The notes under the pieces are model-generated. The model searched no databases. It had not been told where the DNA came from and was given only the letters and a program-made list of their open reading frames with translations. Positions 1 through 7,219 of a DNA stretch of 9,018 nucleotides are shown one piece after another; the stretch's first letter is position 1; the number at the start of each line of letters is the position of its first letter. Source of the stretch: CAZPUS01 sp964589825 (GTDB taxonomy: Bacteria > Fibrobacterota > Chitinivibrionia > Chitinivibrionales > WJKA01); the NCBI GenBank assembly GCA_964589825.1, contig CAZPUS010000067.1:1-9018 (forward strand). Direction: 5' to 3'. Both the position numbers and the translations under genes were made by a program.

Positions 1-789
1 ATCCTGTAACGTATCGCCCGAGAGAGTTGCAATGTGTTTTCCGGCGCAATCTATTATCATTGCGCGGCCGGGATTTCGTTGTGCGGGAAGCACAATGCGG
101 TACTCATTTCCCCTATTTTTTACAATTATATTTTCCTGTCGGGAAGCAATCGTGGCATTATATTTTGTCGCCGCGACCTCTCCGCACCCCCACCCATCGG
201 GGCAGTTTTCCCACCACTGGGGGGGATTAAGGGTTTCGCCTTCGGCAACCAGTATCGCCGTGGCATGGTATTTTATCGGAATATGCTTATCAATATCACC
301 GCCCTCATAACAATGACTGCCGCACCATGTTGTACGCAGCAGATTTCTTCCGGCTTTCAGCAGCACTTCGGTATGATGAAATTCGCGGCCCCAGTCAATC
401 GAGCGATCACCGACCTTATGCCAGCTTCCGGGCGATTTGAGATTGGCGTATATAACACCGGTGCCGGTAAAGGAGGGACGCACTTTGGCAATCATCTCGT
501 TATATACTGGAGTTTCTTTTCCTGTAAGCTGCCAGATACCCATCTGCATTTCGCATTCGATACTGCTTGGTTTTTCGATAACCTCATAGCGAAGGTACAT
601 CGTACCGTTCACATAATCGTACGGCTTTCGCCAGTCGTCCTGGCCACGGTTATAGGGGACATATCCCTTGCCGTTTTTCCATTCGCGTTCGGTGTCGAAG
701 AAGGTGAATTGCTGGGCAAGAGTGGTTGCGATAATCGCGTTGAACAGAATCAGCAAAACAAACAGACGGCCGAGTTTTTTTATTTTCAT
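1..789 (-). CDS. Gene 1: secreted protein of unknown function, probable C-terminal sorting tail (partial, runs off left edge)
   Basis: The reading frame is open from an ATG at 789 to the window edge, giving 263 codons. An AAGGGAG ribosome binding site (797-803) lies 7 nt upstream. Residues 1-25 form a signal peptide: a lysine-rich start, a hydrophobic run and an ATTLA-Q cleavage-like site. Residues ~27-200 form one domain rich in aromatic residues (DDWRKPYDYVNGTMYLRYEV, later a Cys/Trp-rich stretch with CPDGWGCG). I cannot assign it to a family; a beta-sandwich carbohydrate-binding or accessory role is a guess. From ~residue 217 the sequence resembles the start of a type IX-like sorting tail (MIIDCAGKHIATLSGD). 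The tail is not complete, so only a few tens of residues are probably missing. It starts 26 nt after the stop of the lyase-like gene 2, so the two are very likely co-transcribed and act outside the cell on the same substrate. Confidence 0.8.
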   Translation of the reverse strand, partial: MKIKKLGRLFVLLILFNAIIATTLAQQFTFFDTEREWKNGKGYVPYNRGQDDWRKPYDYVNGTMYLRYEVIEKPSSIECEMQMGIWQLTGKETPVYNEMIAKVRPSFTGTGVIYANLKSPGSWHKVGDRSIDWGREFHHTEVLLKAGRNLLRTTWCGSHCYEGGDIDKHIPIKYHATAILVAEGETLNPPQWWENCPDGWGCGEVAATKYNATIASRQENIIVKNRGNEYRIVLPAQRNPGRAMIIDCAGKHIATLSGDTLQD

Positions 790-815
790 TTCACGACTCC
801 CTTGTGATAAAAAGT

Positions 816-2882
816 TCATTTCATAATGACTTTGGCATGCAATCCGGTACCGTCACGAAACAGCAGACGCATTACGTAGGCACCGGCGCCAAGTTTTTGT
901 TTCGGTACATAGCAACCGGTATGCGCATTAAAGGCACCGTCGATTTCCTTCCCGCGACAATCAAATAGAACGATTGATTTCAGCAGTTCTTTGTCGTGAG
1001 ATATCATGAATCGTCGACCAACGACCCGAATGCCCGGTGCACGCTTGAATTGTTTGGCGATGACAATTGTCGATACCGCCGGGACGGTGCCGTCATTGAA
1101 AAGCATGTCCGCCGGTATTCTTTTCTTTGCAATGCCTCTGCCCTCCAAGAAAACGTCCAGTGTCTGCGACCCGCTGGCCTGGAAATATCCCACCATAATC
1201 CTGTGATACCCTTCAGCCAGAGAAATGACCCCGGATTCTTCAGTAGCTGAATGCTGACCGTCGGCATCGATAAGCAGTGTATCGCCGACAAATAATTTTG
1301 ACCCGTCGTCCGATTTGGTGTAAAACCGGTACGCCGCGGTTTTTTCGACTTTTATATAGCCGTAATAGCGGACAGCATAGTCAGTATCGGCGGCATTGGG
1401 GATTTTGTTAAAAGATGCGATCGTACCCGTCCGTTCCGGGGTTACAGGATTGAAATCCGGAAGACGGGTATACGATCCCGTGTGGTATTCATACAGAACA
1501 CCCGATTTTATTTCGCCCCCAGGTGTTGTCGCAGGCCGCGCTGCTACCTTTGTGAAAGTAGCTTTCACCGGTTCGCCTTTCATTGTACTACCTTCAAATG
1601 CCGCGGCGGTGACCGTCGCGGTGTTTTCTAAAGTGAACGGCTCCGTGTATTGCGTGGATGAGGGCGACGGTGATGAACCATCGAGAGTATAATACACATC
1701 GAGTGCGCCGTCGGCTTGCAGTGTCACATATACCTGCTCAAGAAACGAACCACCGTGGGGAATAATAAGGACCGCAGGGGGCGTAGCCATGTTGGCATGC
1801 GTTAGGCTTCCGGGCCCTTCGCCCCATCGCAGTATACCGTCCGGCCGGATATCATCGACCATCTTTTTTATATTTTCCGCATACAGGCCTTTTCGGTTAT
1901 GGTAATGATTATAGATTATTTCCCAGCCGTTTGCCCGTTCATTATGGTTTTTCATATTACGCAAATCGGTGTTCATATAGCAGGTACCGTGTGGCGATGA
2001 ATGGTCGGCTGGAGGTCGGTTCTGCATTTTCAGCACGTGCATCGCCTGAAACTCCGCGGCCCGGTATATACCGTTATTGTTTTCTGAGTATAGATCGATG
2101 CCCTGATGCCAAGCGATTTCCGCGCACCGCGCCAACGCACCGATACCCATGTGTGAATGCCCCAGATCCCGGCACGTCTCCTGGGTCTGTCCGTTTTCGT
2201 ATATGTAGCGGTTTATACGCCTTCGGGCATTTTCAATCTGACTGTCGAACAAGGCCTGATCATCGAGAAACACCGCGATGGCAAGACAGGAATTGGTCAT
2301 CAATGCGCCCTGATTTCCTGCAATTCCGCCACGGTAAACTTTTACAGTGGGAATAAAGACGTCCCTGAACATTTTCGCAATCCGCTGCTCCGCATCGGGG
2401 TCCCATCCGCTGTAGGTATGCTTGACCAGCTCTGCCGCGCGCGCGAAGGGATGCCCCGACCAGCCAAGTTGCAGATGAGCGTTGCCGCCTTCTATAGATT
2501 TGAATGTGCTTCCCCAGGCATCGAGGATTTTAATGACATTTTTGGCATACTGCTCGTTTCCGGTGAGCACCCAGAGAAGCGCCTGAGTGAGTGCGGCGCG
2601 CGAATCATCGGTAATGCTTTTTTCGACGGTCACGACCGGAATGTCTATATGCGATTTTGGATGCGGCGTGTAGGATAAACTTGCCAGACTGCTCGATTTG
2701 AGCTTGTCGAATGTTTTCTTCTGCGGCTGTTCACCGGCCGCTATTTTTTGTTTAATACGCTCGATTTCCTCCTGGTTGATGTGCAGCCCAGGATGATTTA
2801 AAGCGGCAGCCGACGAAAACAGAAAGCCACATCCCGCCACGCAAAACATCCATAGAGTGCTGATTCGTATCAAGTTGTTCAT
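816..2882 (-). CDS. Gene 2: secreted alginate-lyase-family protein with chitobiase-C-like, PA14 and sorting-tail domains
   Basis: A 688-residue exported protein, probably cleaving a uronic-acid polysaccharide by beta-elimination; substrate unproven. I chose the ATG at 2882 over an in-frame ATG at 2945 because AGGAGG sits 9 nt before it and a signal peptide follows directly. VAGC at residues 15-18 also fits a lipobox, so lipoprotein processing is possible. Residues ~28-285 match the alpha-helical alginate lyase family (PF05426 type): HPGLHINQEEIERIKQKI at the start, a GNQG motif (Asn190), RDLGHSH (Arg238, His242, His244) and WEIIYNHYHNRKGL near 321-334. Next come a chitobiase/hexosaminidase C-terminal-like domain (~374-446, YTLDGSSPS), a PA14 domain (~456-596, SDDGSKLFVGD) and a sorting-type tail (~619-688, ending GAGAYVMRL...KVIMK). 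The domain order equals that of gene 3. Catalytic motifs look intact, so this is the better candidate for an active lyase. Family assignment is by recognition, not by search. Confidence 0.88.
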   Translation of the reverse strand: MNNLIRISTLWMFCVAGCGFLFSSAAALNHPGLHINQEEIERIKQKIAAGEQPQKKTFDKLKSSSLASLSYTPHPKSHIDIPVVTVEKSITDDSRAALTQALLWVLTGNEQYAKNVIKILDAWGSTFKSIEGGNAHLQLGWSGHPFARAAELVKHTYSGWDPDAEQRIAKMFRDVFIPTVKVYRGGIAGNQGALMTNSCLAIAVFLDDQALFDSQIENARRRINRYIYENGQTQETCRDLGHSHMGIGALARCAEIAWHQGIDLYSENNNGIYRAAEFQAMHVLKMQNRPPADHSSPHGTCYMNTDLRNMKNHNERANGWEIIYNHYHNRKGLYAENIKKMVDDIRPDGILRWGEGPGSLTHANMATPPAVLIIPHGGSFLEQVYVTLQADGALDVYYTLDGSSPSPSSTQYTEPFTLENTATVTAAAFEGSTMKGEPVKATFTKVAARPATTPGGEIKSGVLYEYHTGSYTRLPDFNPVTPERTGTIASFNKIPNAADTDYAVRYYGYIKVEKTAAYRFYTKSDDGSKLFVGDTLLIDADGQHSATEESGVISLAEGYHRIMVGYFQASGSQTLDVFLEGRGIAKKRIPADMLFNDGTVPAVSTIVIAKQFKRAPGIRVVGRRFMISHDKELLKSIVLFDCRGKEIDGAFNAHTGCYVPKQKLGAGAYVMRLLFRDGTGLHAKVIMK

Positions 2883-2913
2883 ATCTGCATTCCTCCTTTT
2901 GTTTTTGATTCTA

Positions 2914-2956
2914 CCTCGATTTGAGTGGATGAATGTGTAATCCACCGCATGCGAGG
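2914..2956 (-). promoter_or_regulatory. Two-tier inverted repeat in the gene 2 leader
   Basis: Outer arms CCTCG (2914-2918) and CGAGG (2952-2956) enclose inner arms GTGGAT (2925-2930) and ATCCAC (2940-2945). Exactly 6 nt lie between inner and outer arms on each side, and the inner loop is 9 nt. The element ends about 15 nt upstream of the gene 2 ribosome binding site. It could be a DNA operator or an RNA stem-loop in the leader. The inner part resembles the element at 6635-6653 upstream of gene 4. Confidence 0.45.
2918..2930 (+). repeat. 13-bp inverted repeat, left copy
   Basis: GATTTGAGTGGAT here is the exact reverse complement of ATCCACTCAAATC at 3153-3165, with 222 nt between the copies. 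This copy overlaps the left side of the leader stem-loop of gene 2. Confidence 0.7.
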
Positions 2957-3152
2957 AAAATGATATTCTTTAGCTTATTGCCAGTTTTATAGCCATATGC
3001 TCTTTTTGTATACAGGATTGTTTTCGAATTAAACCCTTTTAGTTGTTAAGAATGCGGCAGACCGATTACATGCGTACCTATCTCAAAAGGCTACTTTTTA
3101 TGGAGTGATTTATATTAAGATGATATGCAGTTTTCAAAGAACAAAACACTCT

Positions 3153-3171
3153 ATCCACTCAAATCAGTGGA
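3153..3171 (-). repeat. 13-bp inverted repeat, right copy, with local hairpin
   Basis: ATCCACTCAAATC (3153-3165) is the reverse complement of 2918-2930. Locally, TCCACT (3154-3159) and AGTGGA (3166-3171) form a 6-bp inverted repeat with a 6-nt spacer, about 35 nt past the gene 3 stop. No U-run follows directly on the minus strand (TAGAGTGTTTTG), so a terminator is possible but weak. An operator is an equal alternative. Confidence 0.55.
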
Positions 3172-3204
3172 GAACCTTGTTTTTTATGGTTTTATAGTGA
3201 GGAT

Positions 3205-5346
3205 TCATGGAATAATGATTTTCCTGCGCATGCTTTTTGCTTCAGTATCAGCCCGCAAGATATACATCCCCGAGGGCAGTTTTTTTGTATCGAGGTATGC
3301 AATGCCGCTGCGCCGGCTGACCGCGGGGGTGACGGTTATTCCGCGCGAATTAACCAACCGTATGTTGCAATGCGCATTCCCAGCCGGCCAACATCGTATC
3401 ATGCCGCCGGCATAATCTACCTTCCCCATGGCATCATTTTGACCGAAGCGGTTTCCGCTTCGAACCGGAAGTTGATATTCGGCATCGCCCCAAAACAGGT
3501 TTTGCGCCGGAATAAACTGCTCATCAAACTGCGTACTCTCCCATGTCAGATATATCTGCCTGGCGGAGTGGTTCTGATAGTAGTCGATTAAAATCGGATG
3601 GTATCCTTTTTCCAGTTCGATTCCGGCCCCCTCATCCCACGGCCAGGTATTATTTCGCAGTCTGGGCGTATTGATAATAAGGCTGTCGCCGATATACAGC
3701 TTCATACCATCGTTGGACTTTCCGTAAAACAGGTACATGCCGCTTGCCGGCGCCTTGAGATAGCCGGTCAGCCGCAAGCCGAACTGCTTTGTCTTGTGAT
3801 CGGGCAGGCTTATTGTGTCTACGATACCGGTTTTATCGGGTGTTAATTTTGAAAAATCTGGTAATTCCTGTATTTTTCCCGTCGTTTCCAGATCGTACCA
3901 CAAATAGGAAAGTCCGTTGCCCTTAATCTCCGAGGGCTGTACAGCCGGGATGCCGCTTTTTTTCGTATACACGGCATGCGCTGTGTATCCGCCTTTGCCG
4001 TCAATAAATGCCCGCACCATGACCTTGGTTGTATTTGAAATAGTAAACGGCCCGTCATACTTTGTCGATTGCGCGGAAGGCTCGCTGCCATCGAGCGTGT
4101 AGCGTATCACCGCATCGGGGTTGGATGATGAAAGAGTTACCTCTATGTCCTCATTGAAATTTCGCGCCACCGGAAAAATGGAAATAATGCCGGTATTGGG
4201 CAGCGAACCGAAAGCATGAGTCAGGGTCGTATTGCCCATGTTTCTGCTGTCGACCACTATCCGCCGGCTTTCGGCGGCCTTGCGGTACTCGTCTTTCTGC
4301 TTGAACAGATACGCAGGCTCGACAAAGCCTTCTTCCTCACTTTTGCTCCCGCCATCGGCAAAAGGAAAGCTCTTGCCGTTAACATACGGCATCACACCGT
4401 CGAGAATCGTTTCCATTCCAGGGTTTTCGTGATCGGGCCGGTCGGACACGAAATTATACACATCGATTCCCGCCCGCTTGAGCCCTTCGGCACATTGCGT
4501 GGTTGCCTTGATTGCATAATAGCAGTACATCTTGCTTCGGTTGATATCCTGATTGGGCTGCCATCCGTTATCGTACAAATCACCAACGTTGTATTTAAAT
4601 TTGCTTTTCGCATGCACAAGCGCCGCTTCGTTTTCACCAACCATGGCGCCGGCAATCTGCGTTTCCAGAAGCCAGAACATCTGATTGCAGAAATAAGAGC
4701 CAATTAAATGTCTGCAGTAATCGGCAAGCTCCCAGGCCCATTGCCGAAGGTTTTCGCGCTCACCGCTCTTCCAGCCCTCGTAGTGCCACAGAAGGTCGCA
4801 TCCGTATAAAAATCCCGGCATGGTAATGCCGATTTCGATTTCCTGCTGACGTCCCATGATAACCGGCCACATGCGCGTTTCTTCATCGAGCGCCCACACG
4901 CGGATAAGCTCCAACGCCTTTTCGGCATATTTTGAATCACCGCTGAATGTCCACCCGATAGCGAGATCGCGTACCGCACGTTTAATCGCAATGGCATATT
5001 TATAGTCAATACGATCACCGCTGAGTGAACCGGCATTATAAATATGCTCATTATATTCGCCATTGCCGTAATACCCCAGCTTGTCTCTTCCCTCATCACC
5101 CGCTCCCACGATGCTGAGCGGCTCCTGTCGCATCGCTTTCTCTGCTTCGTACCAGCCGCTGCCGCTTTTATCTTTGGTTCCCCATGCACTTTTCCACGGC
5201 TCTTCGCCCGCTTTTATCTTTTCCTTGATTGCATTTATTTCCGTCCGGGTCAGAAACAAACAGGGATGTTTCCACCCGGAGCGCGCCGAATTGGCGGCAG
5301 CACACAAAATTATCATTGTGTAAATCAGCAGCCTGTATGTCTTCAT
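3205..5346 (-). CDS. Gene 3: secreted alginate-lyase-like protein with chitobiase-C-like, PA14 and sorting-tail domains; altered catalytic motif
   Basis: A 713-residue exported protein with the same domain order as gene 2. The ATG at 5346 is chosen because AGGAGG lies 6 nt upstream and a signal peptide (residues 1 to ~21) follows; the frame stays open 23 codons further upstream without such signals. Residues ~25-365 resemble the alpha-helical alginate lyase family: HPCLFLTRTEINAIKEKIKA then GEEPWKSAW, a CNQ motif (Asn221) and CAEGLKRAGIDVY. The usual RDxxH motif is replaced by RSKMY (Arg270, Tyr274) and the next His is Tyr276. The chitobiase-C-like domain (~391-464, YTLDGSEPS), PA14 (~470-622, SNDGMKLYIGD) and sorting-type tail (~637-713, LPSGMYILRA...KIIIP) follow. 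It lies between gene 4 (110 nt) and gene 2 (322 nt). It may have a different substrate, a Tyr-based mechanism, or bind without cutting. The toroid could also belong to a neighbouring lyase family. Confidence 0.85.
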   Translation of the reverse strand: MKTYRLLIYTMIILCAAANSARSGWKHPCLFLTRTEINAIKEKIKAGEEPWKSAWGTKDKSGSGWYEAEKAMRQEPLSIVGAGDEGRDKLGYYGNGEYNEHIYNAGSLSGDRIDYKYAIAIKRAVRDLAIGWTFSGDSKYAEKALELIRVWALDEETRMWPVIMGRQQEIEIGITMPGFLYGCDLLWHYEGWKSGERENLRQWAWELADYCRHLIGSYFCNQMFWLLETQIAGAMVGENEAALVHAKSKFKYNVGDLYDNGWQPNQDINRSKMYCYYAIKATTQCAEGLKRAGIDVYNFVSDRPDHENPGMETILDGVMPYVNGKSFPFADGGSKSEEEGFVEPAYLFKQKDEYRKAAESRRIVVDSRNMGNTTLTHAFGSLPNTGIISIFPVARNFNEDIEVTLSSSNPDAVIRYTLDGSEPSAQSTKYDGPFTISNTTKVMVRAFIDGKGGYTAHAVYTKKSGIPAVQPSEIKGNGLSYLWYDLETTGKIQELPDFSKLTPDKTGIVDTISLPDHKTKQFGLRLTGYLKAPASGMYLFYGKSNDGMKLYIGDSLIINTPRLRNNTWPWDEGAGIELEKGYHPILIDYYQNHSARQIYLTWESTQFDEQFIPAQNLFWGDAEYQLPVRSGNRFGQNDAMGKVDYAGGMIRCWPAGNAHCNIRLVNSRGITVTPAVSRRSGIAYLDTKKLPSGMYILRADTEAKSMRRKIIIP

Positions 5347-5395
5347 ACATTTCCTCCTTTTCAGAGCAGATGAATTGTCCCTGCGTTTTATTAAA

Positions 5396-5437
5396 GAAAG
5401 GCTGCAAACAGCCACGTATCACTGAGTGCGGCCTTTC
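5396..5437 (-). terminator. Intercistronic hairpins between genes 4 and 3, possible weak terminator or attenuator
   Basis: On the minus strand GGCTG-TTTG-CAGCC (5413-5400) forms a 5-bp stem followed by TTTCTTTAAT, which is terminator-like but short. A larger alternative stem pairs GAAAGGC (5437-5431) with GCCTTTC (5402-5396). The two stems share bases and exclude each other. Because gene 3 follows about 50 nt later with a strong ribosome binding site, this is more likely to tune transcript levels or RNA stability than to stop transcription fully. Confidence 0.35.
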
Positions 5438-5456
5438 CCGTGGAGATTGGGTAAAT

Positions 5457-6527
5457 TCACCTGATTTGTTGTTGTATAATGAGTTCCTTTTTCGCTCTGT
5501 TGCGGCTGTCCCGCGGAAGCAGAAAACAACCCGCCGGCCGGACTTGGGCGAAATTATCCTTGCCCGCGAAATCATATCGCCCGGGAGCTATCCGTCGTCC
5601 GAGAAGCGAATACACCCCGGCGATTCCGCGCCCGGCAAAAATTGTTTCCCGCCTAACCGGAGCGATACCAAAAGCCACATTTGCCACCGCGCTGTCGCTT
5701 ATAGCAGCCACTTTGCCTTCGGCAAGAAGCTTCCCCCATGCAAGTACCTGATCCGCTCCGCCGGTGATCGCACACAGATAGCCCGTCATATTGTCTTCGT
5801 TGTGATACAACTCGAACCCGCAGCCGGTCATGAGCTTGAGAACTTTCATTTTTTCTATGGGCATGACCCGGAGAAATCCACGATTCGTATCTTTGTGATA
5901 CATGCCGAGTATTACGTGGCCATTGTATACAAGCGGTACATCGTTTCCATGGTGCTTACGATACCAGTAAAAATCAACCTGCTTATGATCGGGATACATT
6001 ATCGACCAGTTGCGCTGCTCCTTCCACTCGGCCGCTCCATAGATTTCGAACCTTCCATCGGCGGTTCCACGGTTCGCTCCCCACTCGAAAATGTGCCACA
6101 TGTGAACATAGTTGATTTTCAGCACCGGCGAATCTTTAAATATGGTCACCTGGGCAGTCTGCGTTCCTTTCTCGGCATTCTCCCACTTGATTTCTACGGT
6201 TTTTTCATCTGGTTCATCTTTAATAATCTTCGCGGCGGTTGGAGCATGTCGGTTATGACCGGCGTCGAGACGCTTTCCTCCACCGCCTCCGGCGACATCA
6301 TCGTTTTCGGCTTTGATGATGAAATTCACCATGCCGCCGTCATGGCTGTTGGGCTGATAGCGCGCCTTAATTACACTGTTTTCCAGCACGATGGCTTTTC
6401 CGCCAGAAACATCTGAAATAGTAATAGAGACATCGTCGGCAGCGAAACAAACCGATATCGCAGAAAGCCCAATAATTACCGCCAGAGCCGGTGTAAAAAT
6501 TTTCCATAAAAGGGTTATCGTTTTCAT
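5457..6527 (-). CDS. Gene 4: secreted protein of unknown function with sorting-type tail
   Basis: A 356-residue exported protein, first gene of the leftward cluster. Two adjacent ATGs (6530, 6527) follow AGGAGG. The second is 5 nt away and the first only 2 nt, so 6527 is preferred. Residues 1-29 are a signal peptide ending SVCFA. The body (~30-285) is predicted beta-rich, with VLENSVIKARY, a Gly-rich loop after DDV (~78-84), MWHIFEWGANRGT, VDFYWYRKHHGND and GFELYHNE. The opening style recalls galactose-mutarotase-like sugar-binding folds, but I do not recognise a family. Residues ~298-356 look like a sorting tail (GVYSLLGRRIAP, then PAGCFLLPR and a basic end). It sits directly behind the operator-bearing promoter and ahead of two lyase-like genes, so a carbohydrate-processing or binding role is inferred. 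A polysaccharide lyase of an undescribed type or a sugar-binding accessory protein are both open. Confidence 0.8.
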   Translation of the reverse strand: MKTITLLWKIFTPALAVIIGLSAISVCFAADDVSITISDVSGGKAIVLENSVIKARYQPNSHDGGMVNFIIKAENDDVAGGGGGKRLDAGHNRHAPTAAKIIKDEPDEKTVEIKWENAEKGTQTAQVTIFKDSPVLKINYVHMWHIFEWGANRGTADGRFEIYGAAEWKEQRNWSIMYPDHKQVDFYWYRKHHGNDVPLVYNGHVILGMYHKDTNRGFLRVMPIEKMKVLKLMTGCGFELYHNEDNMTGYLCAITGGADQVLAWGKLLAEGKVAAISDSAVANVAFGIAPVRRETIFAGRGIAGVYSLLGRRIAPGRYDFAGKDNFAQVRPAGCFLLPRDSRNRAKKELIIQQQIR

Positions 6528-6538
6528 CATTTCCTCCT

Positions 6539-6598
6539 CTATTTAAATTGTATGGAACCGTACACACACTTGTTGTTCATATAATATTCGCATGATGG
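6539..6598 (-). repeat. Promoter/operator module, copy A
   Basis: This 60-nt stretch matches 7382-7440 in the same orientation, with 4 substitutions in 58 aligned positions plus one 2-nt and one 1-nt gap. It contains the leftward -10 element and the palindromic operator of gene 4 and ends just before its ribosome binding site. Weaker similarity continues some 15 nt to the right. Confidence 0.85.
6549..6564. promoter_or_regulatory. Putative operator A for the GntR/LacI-type regulator
   Basis: TGTATGGAACCGTACA is palindromic in 6 of 8 base pairs and differs at two positions from the consensus TGTATGGTACCATACA suggested by both copies. GntR-type helices are known to favour half-sites with GT...AC at the centre, and this GG(T/A)ACC core fits. 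It lies just downstream of the predicted start of transcription of gene 4, where a bound repressor would block elongation. Confidence 0.6.
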
Positions 6599-6608
6599 GT
6601 GTTTACAA
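6581..6608 (-). promoter_or_regulatory. Putative sigma-70-like promoter of gene 4
   Basis: Read on the minus strand, -35 TTGTAA (6608-6603) and -10 TATTAT (6586-6581) are 16 nt apart. They match the consensus hexamers in 4 and 5 of 6 positions. Transcription would start near 6574, giving a leader of about 45 nt that contains operator A. Confidence 0.5.
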
Positions 6609-6634
6609 AAAATGATGGCGTTTCCGGGTTTTGT

Positions 6635-6653
6635 GTGGGTGAATTTATCCACC
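6635..6653. promoter_or_regulatory. Inverted repeat upstream of gene 4 promoter, related to gene 2 leader element
   Basis: GTGGGTGAATTTATCCACC has GTGG/CCAC arms. With a 3-nt gap it matches 2925-2946 upstream of gene 2: GTGG, then A or G, TGAAT, a variable centre, then ATCCACC. It sits about 27 nt upstream of the predicted -35 element, a usual place for an activator site. Confidence 0.35.
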
Positions 6654-6880
6654 TTTATTTATGTATCTTGATTATGCCAAGAGGCGTTCAATTGAGCCAC
6701 CTAATTTTCCCTCAAGCCCCACATAATCAAAATATACATATTATAAAAAATCTTGCCGGTAAAAAATACCCCACGCCGTTACAGAATAATGGCCATAATA
6801 GCCATTGCGGCATACCAACAATCATCTTGATATTTTTCGAAAATGGTGGGCTTTATACAGGACGCAAGCTAAAAAGAGTA
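6654..6880. other. Intergenic stretch without recognised gene
   Basis: AT-rich sequence with several stops in all frames. The only structures seen are a small inverted repeat AATGGC/GCCATT (6788-6806, 7-nt loop) and a TTTTCGAAAA palindrome near 6835-6845. I assign no function. It lies downstream of the orphan sorting tail and may be decayed gene or leader sequence. Confidence 0.5.
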
Positions 6881-7219
6881 TTAGCGTAATATCAGCTGAC
6901 GGCAAAATGGCACAGCGTTTATACTGTCTTTCAGCAGATATACCCCCTTGCCCATAGACGGAATTCTCATTGCCGCTTTATACGGGCCATGCCCTTTAAT
7001 TTCACCAATTGCGCTTCCCGTGGCCGAATGGAGCTTGAGATGATATGCGCCCGCTGAAAGAATTTCGATACTCAGCGCCGCTGCGTCATTGGACATAGTG
7101 AATTGCTGTGCAATGCGGATCGCATCATGTGGCGAATGCTGCACGATTTTTTCCCCATAGGGGGAAAATCCGAGCTTATCCTTTGGGATAAGTTTGAAGA
7201 GCGATACGCGAAAGGCTTT
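6881..7219 (-). pseudogene. Orphan C-terminal sorting tail, remnant of a decayed secreted-protein gene
   Basis: On the minus strand the frame is open from 7219 (just after a TGA at 7222-7220) to a TAA at 6883-6881, 112 codons. The last ~65 residues have the look of the sorting tails of genes 2-4: a YHLKLHSATGSAIGEI strand pair, then MGKGVYLLK and a final basic-hydrophobic RQLILR. Known tails of this kind are found only at the ends of larger exported proteins, yet nothing folded or signal-peptide-like precedes this one. Another minus frame is open just upstream (7385-7179) and is then cut by TAA at 7178-7176, which would fit a frameshifted remnant, but I do not recognise its sequence. A leftward promoter module (7382-7440) lies directly upstream of the remnant. 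A small ATG-started ORF at 7144 (87 codons) exists but lacks a ribosome binding site. Confidence 0.6.

Larger units (their letters stand above)
2883..3204. other. 322-nt intergenic region between genes 3 and 2
   Basis: I see no gene here. It is AT-richer than its flanks and holds an AGGAGG ribosome binding site for gene 2, a leader stem-loop (2914-2956), a second small hairpin (3154-3171) and a 13-bp inverted repeat linking the two. A TATAAA on the minus strand (2991-2986) could be a -10 element for gene 2. The hexamer 17 nt upstream of it (TGTATA) is a poor -35, so a separate promoter is possible but unproven. There is no convincing GC-rich hairpin plus U-tract after gene 3, so read-through is also possible. 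Confidence 0.6.

Noticed and set aside
34..807. 257-codon open frame on the plus strand
   Set aside because: It is antisense to gene 1, which has a ribosome binding site, signal peptide and sorting-tail start; the plus-strand product has no recognisable features.
2883..2945. Longer start for gene 2 at 2945
   Set aside because: The extra 21 residues are charged and would bury the signal peptide; the start at 2882 has AGGAGG at good spacing.
5347..5415. Longer start for gene 3 at 5415
   Set aside because: The extra residues precede a good signal peptide and contain the AGGAGG that serves the start at 5346.
5229..6416. 395-codon open frame on the plus strand
   Set aside because: It is antisense to gene 4 and to the start of gene 3. 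Both real genes have ribosome binding sites and signal peptides; this frame has neither and its sequence is not protein-like.
6788..6806. AATGGC/GCCATT hairpin as a terminator
   Set aside because: The stem is only 6 bp and no U-run follows on either strand.
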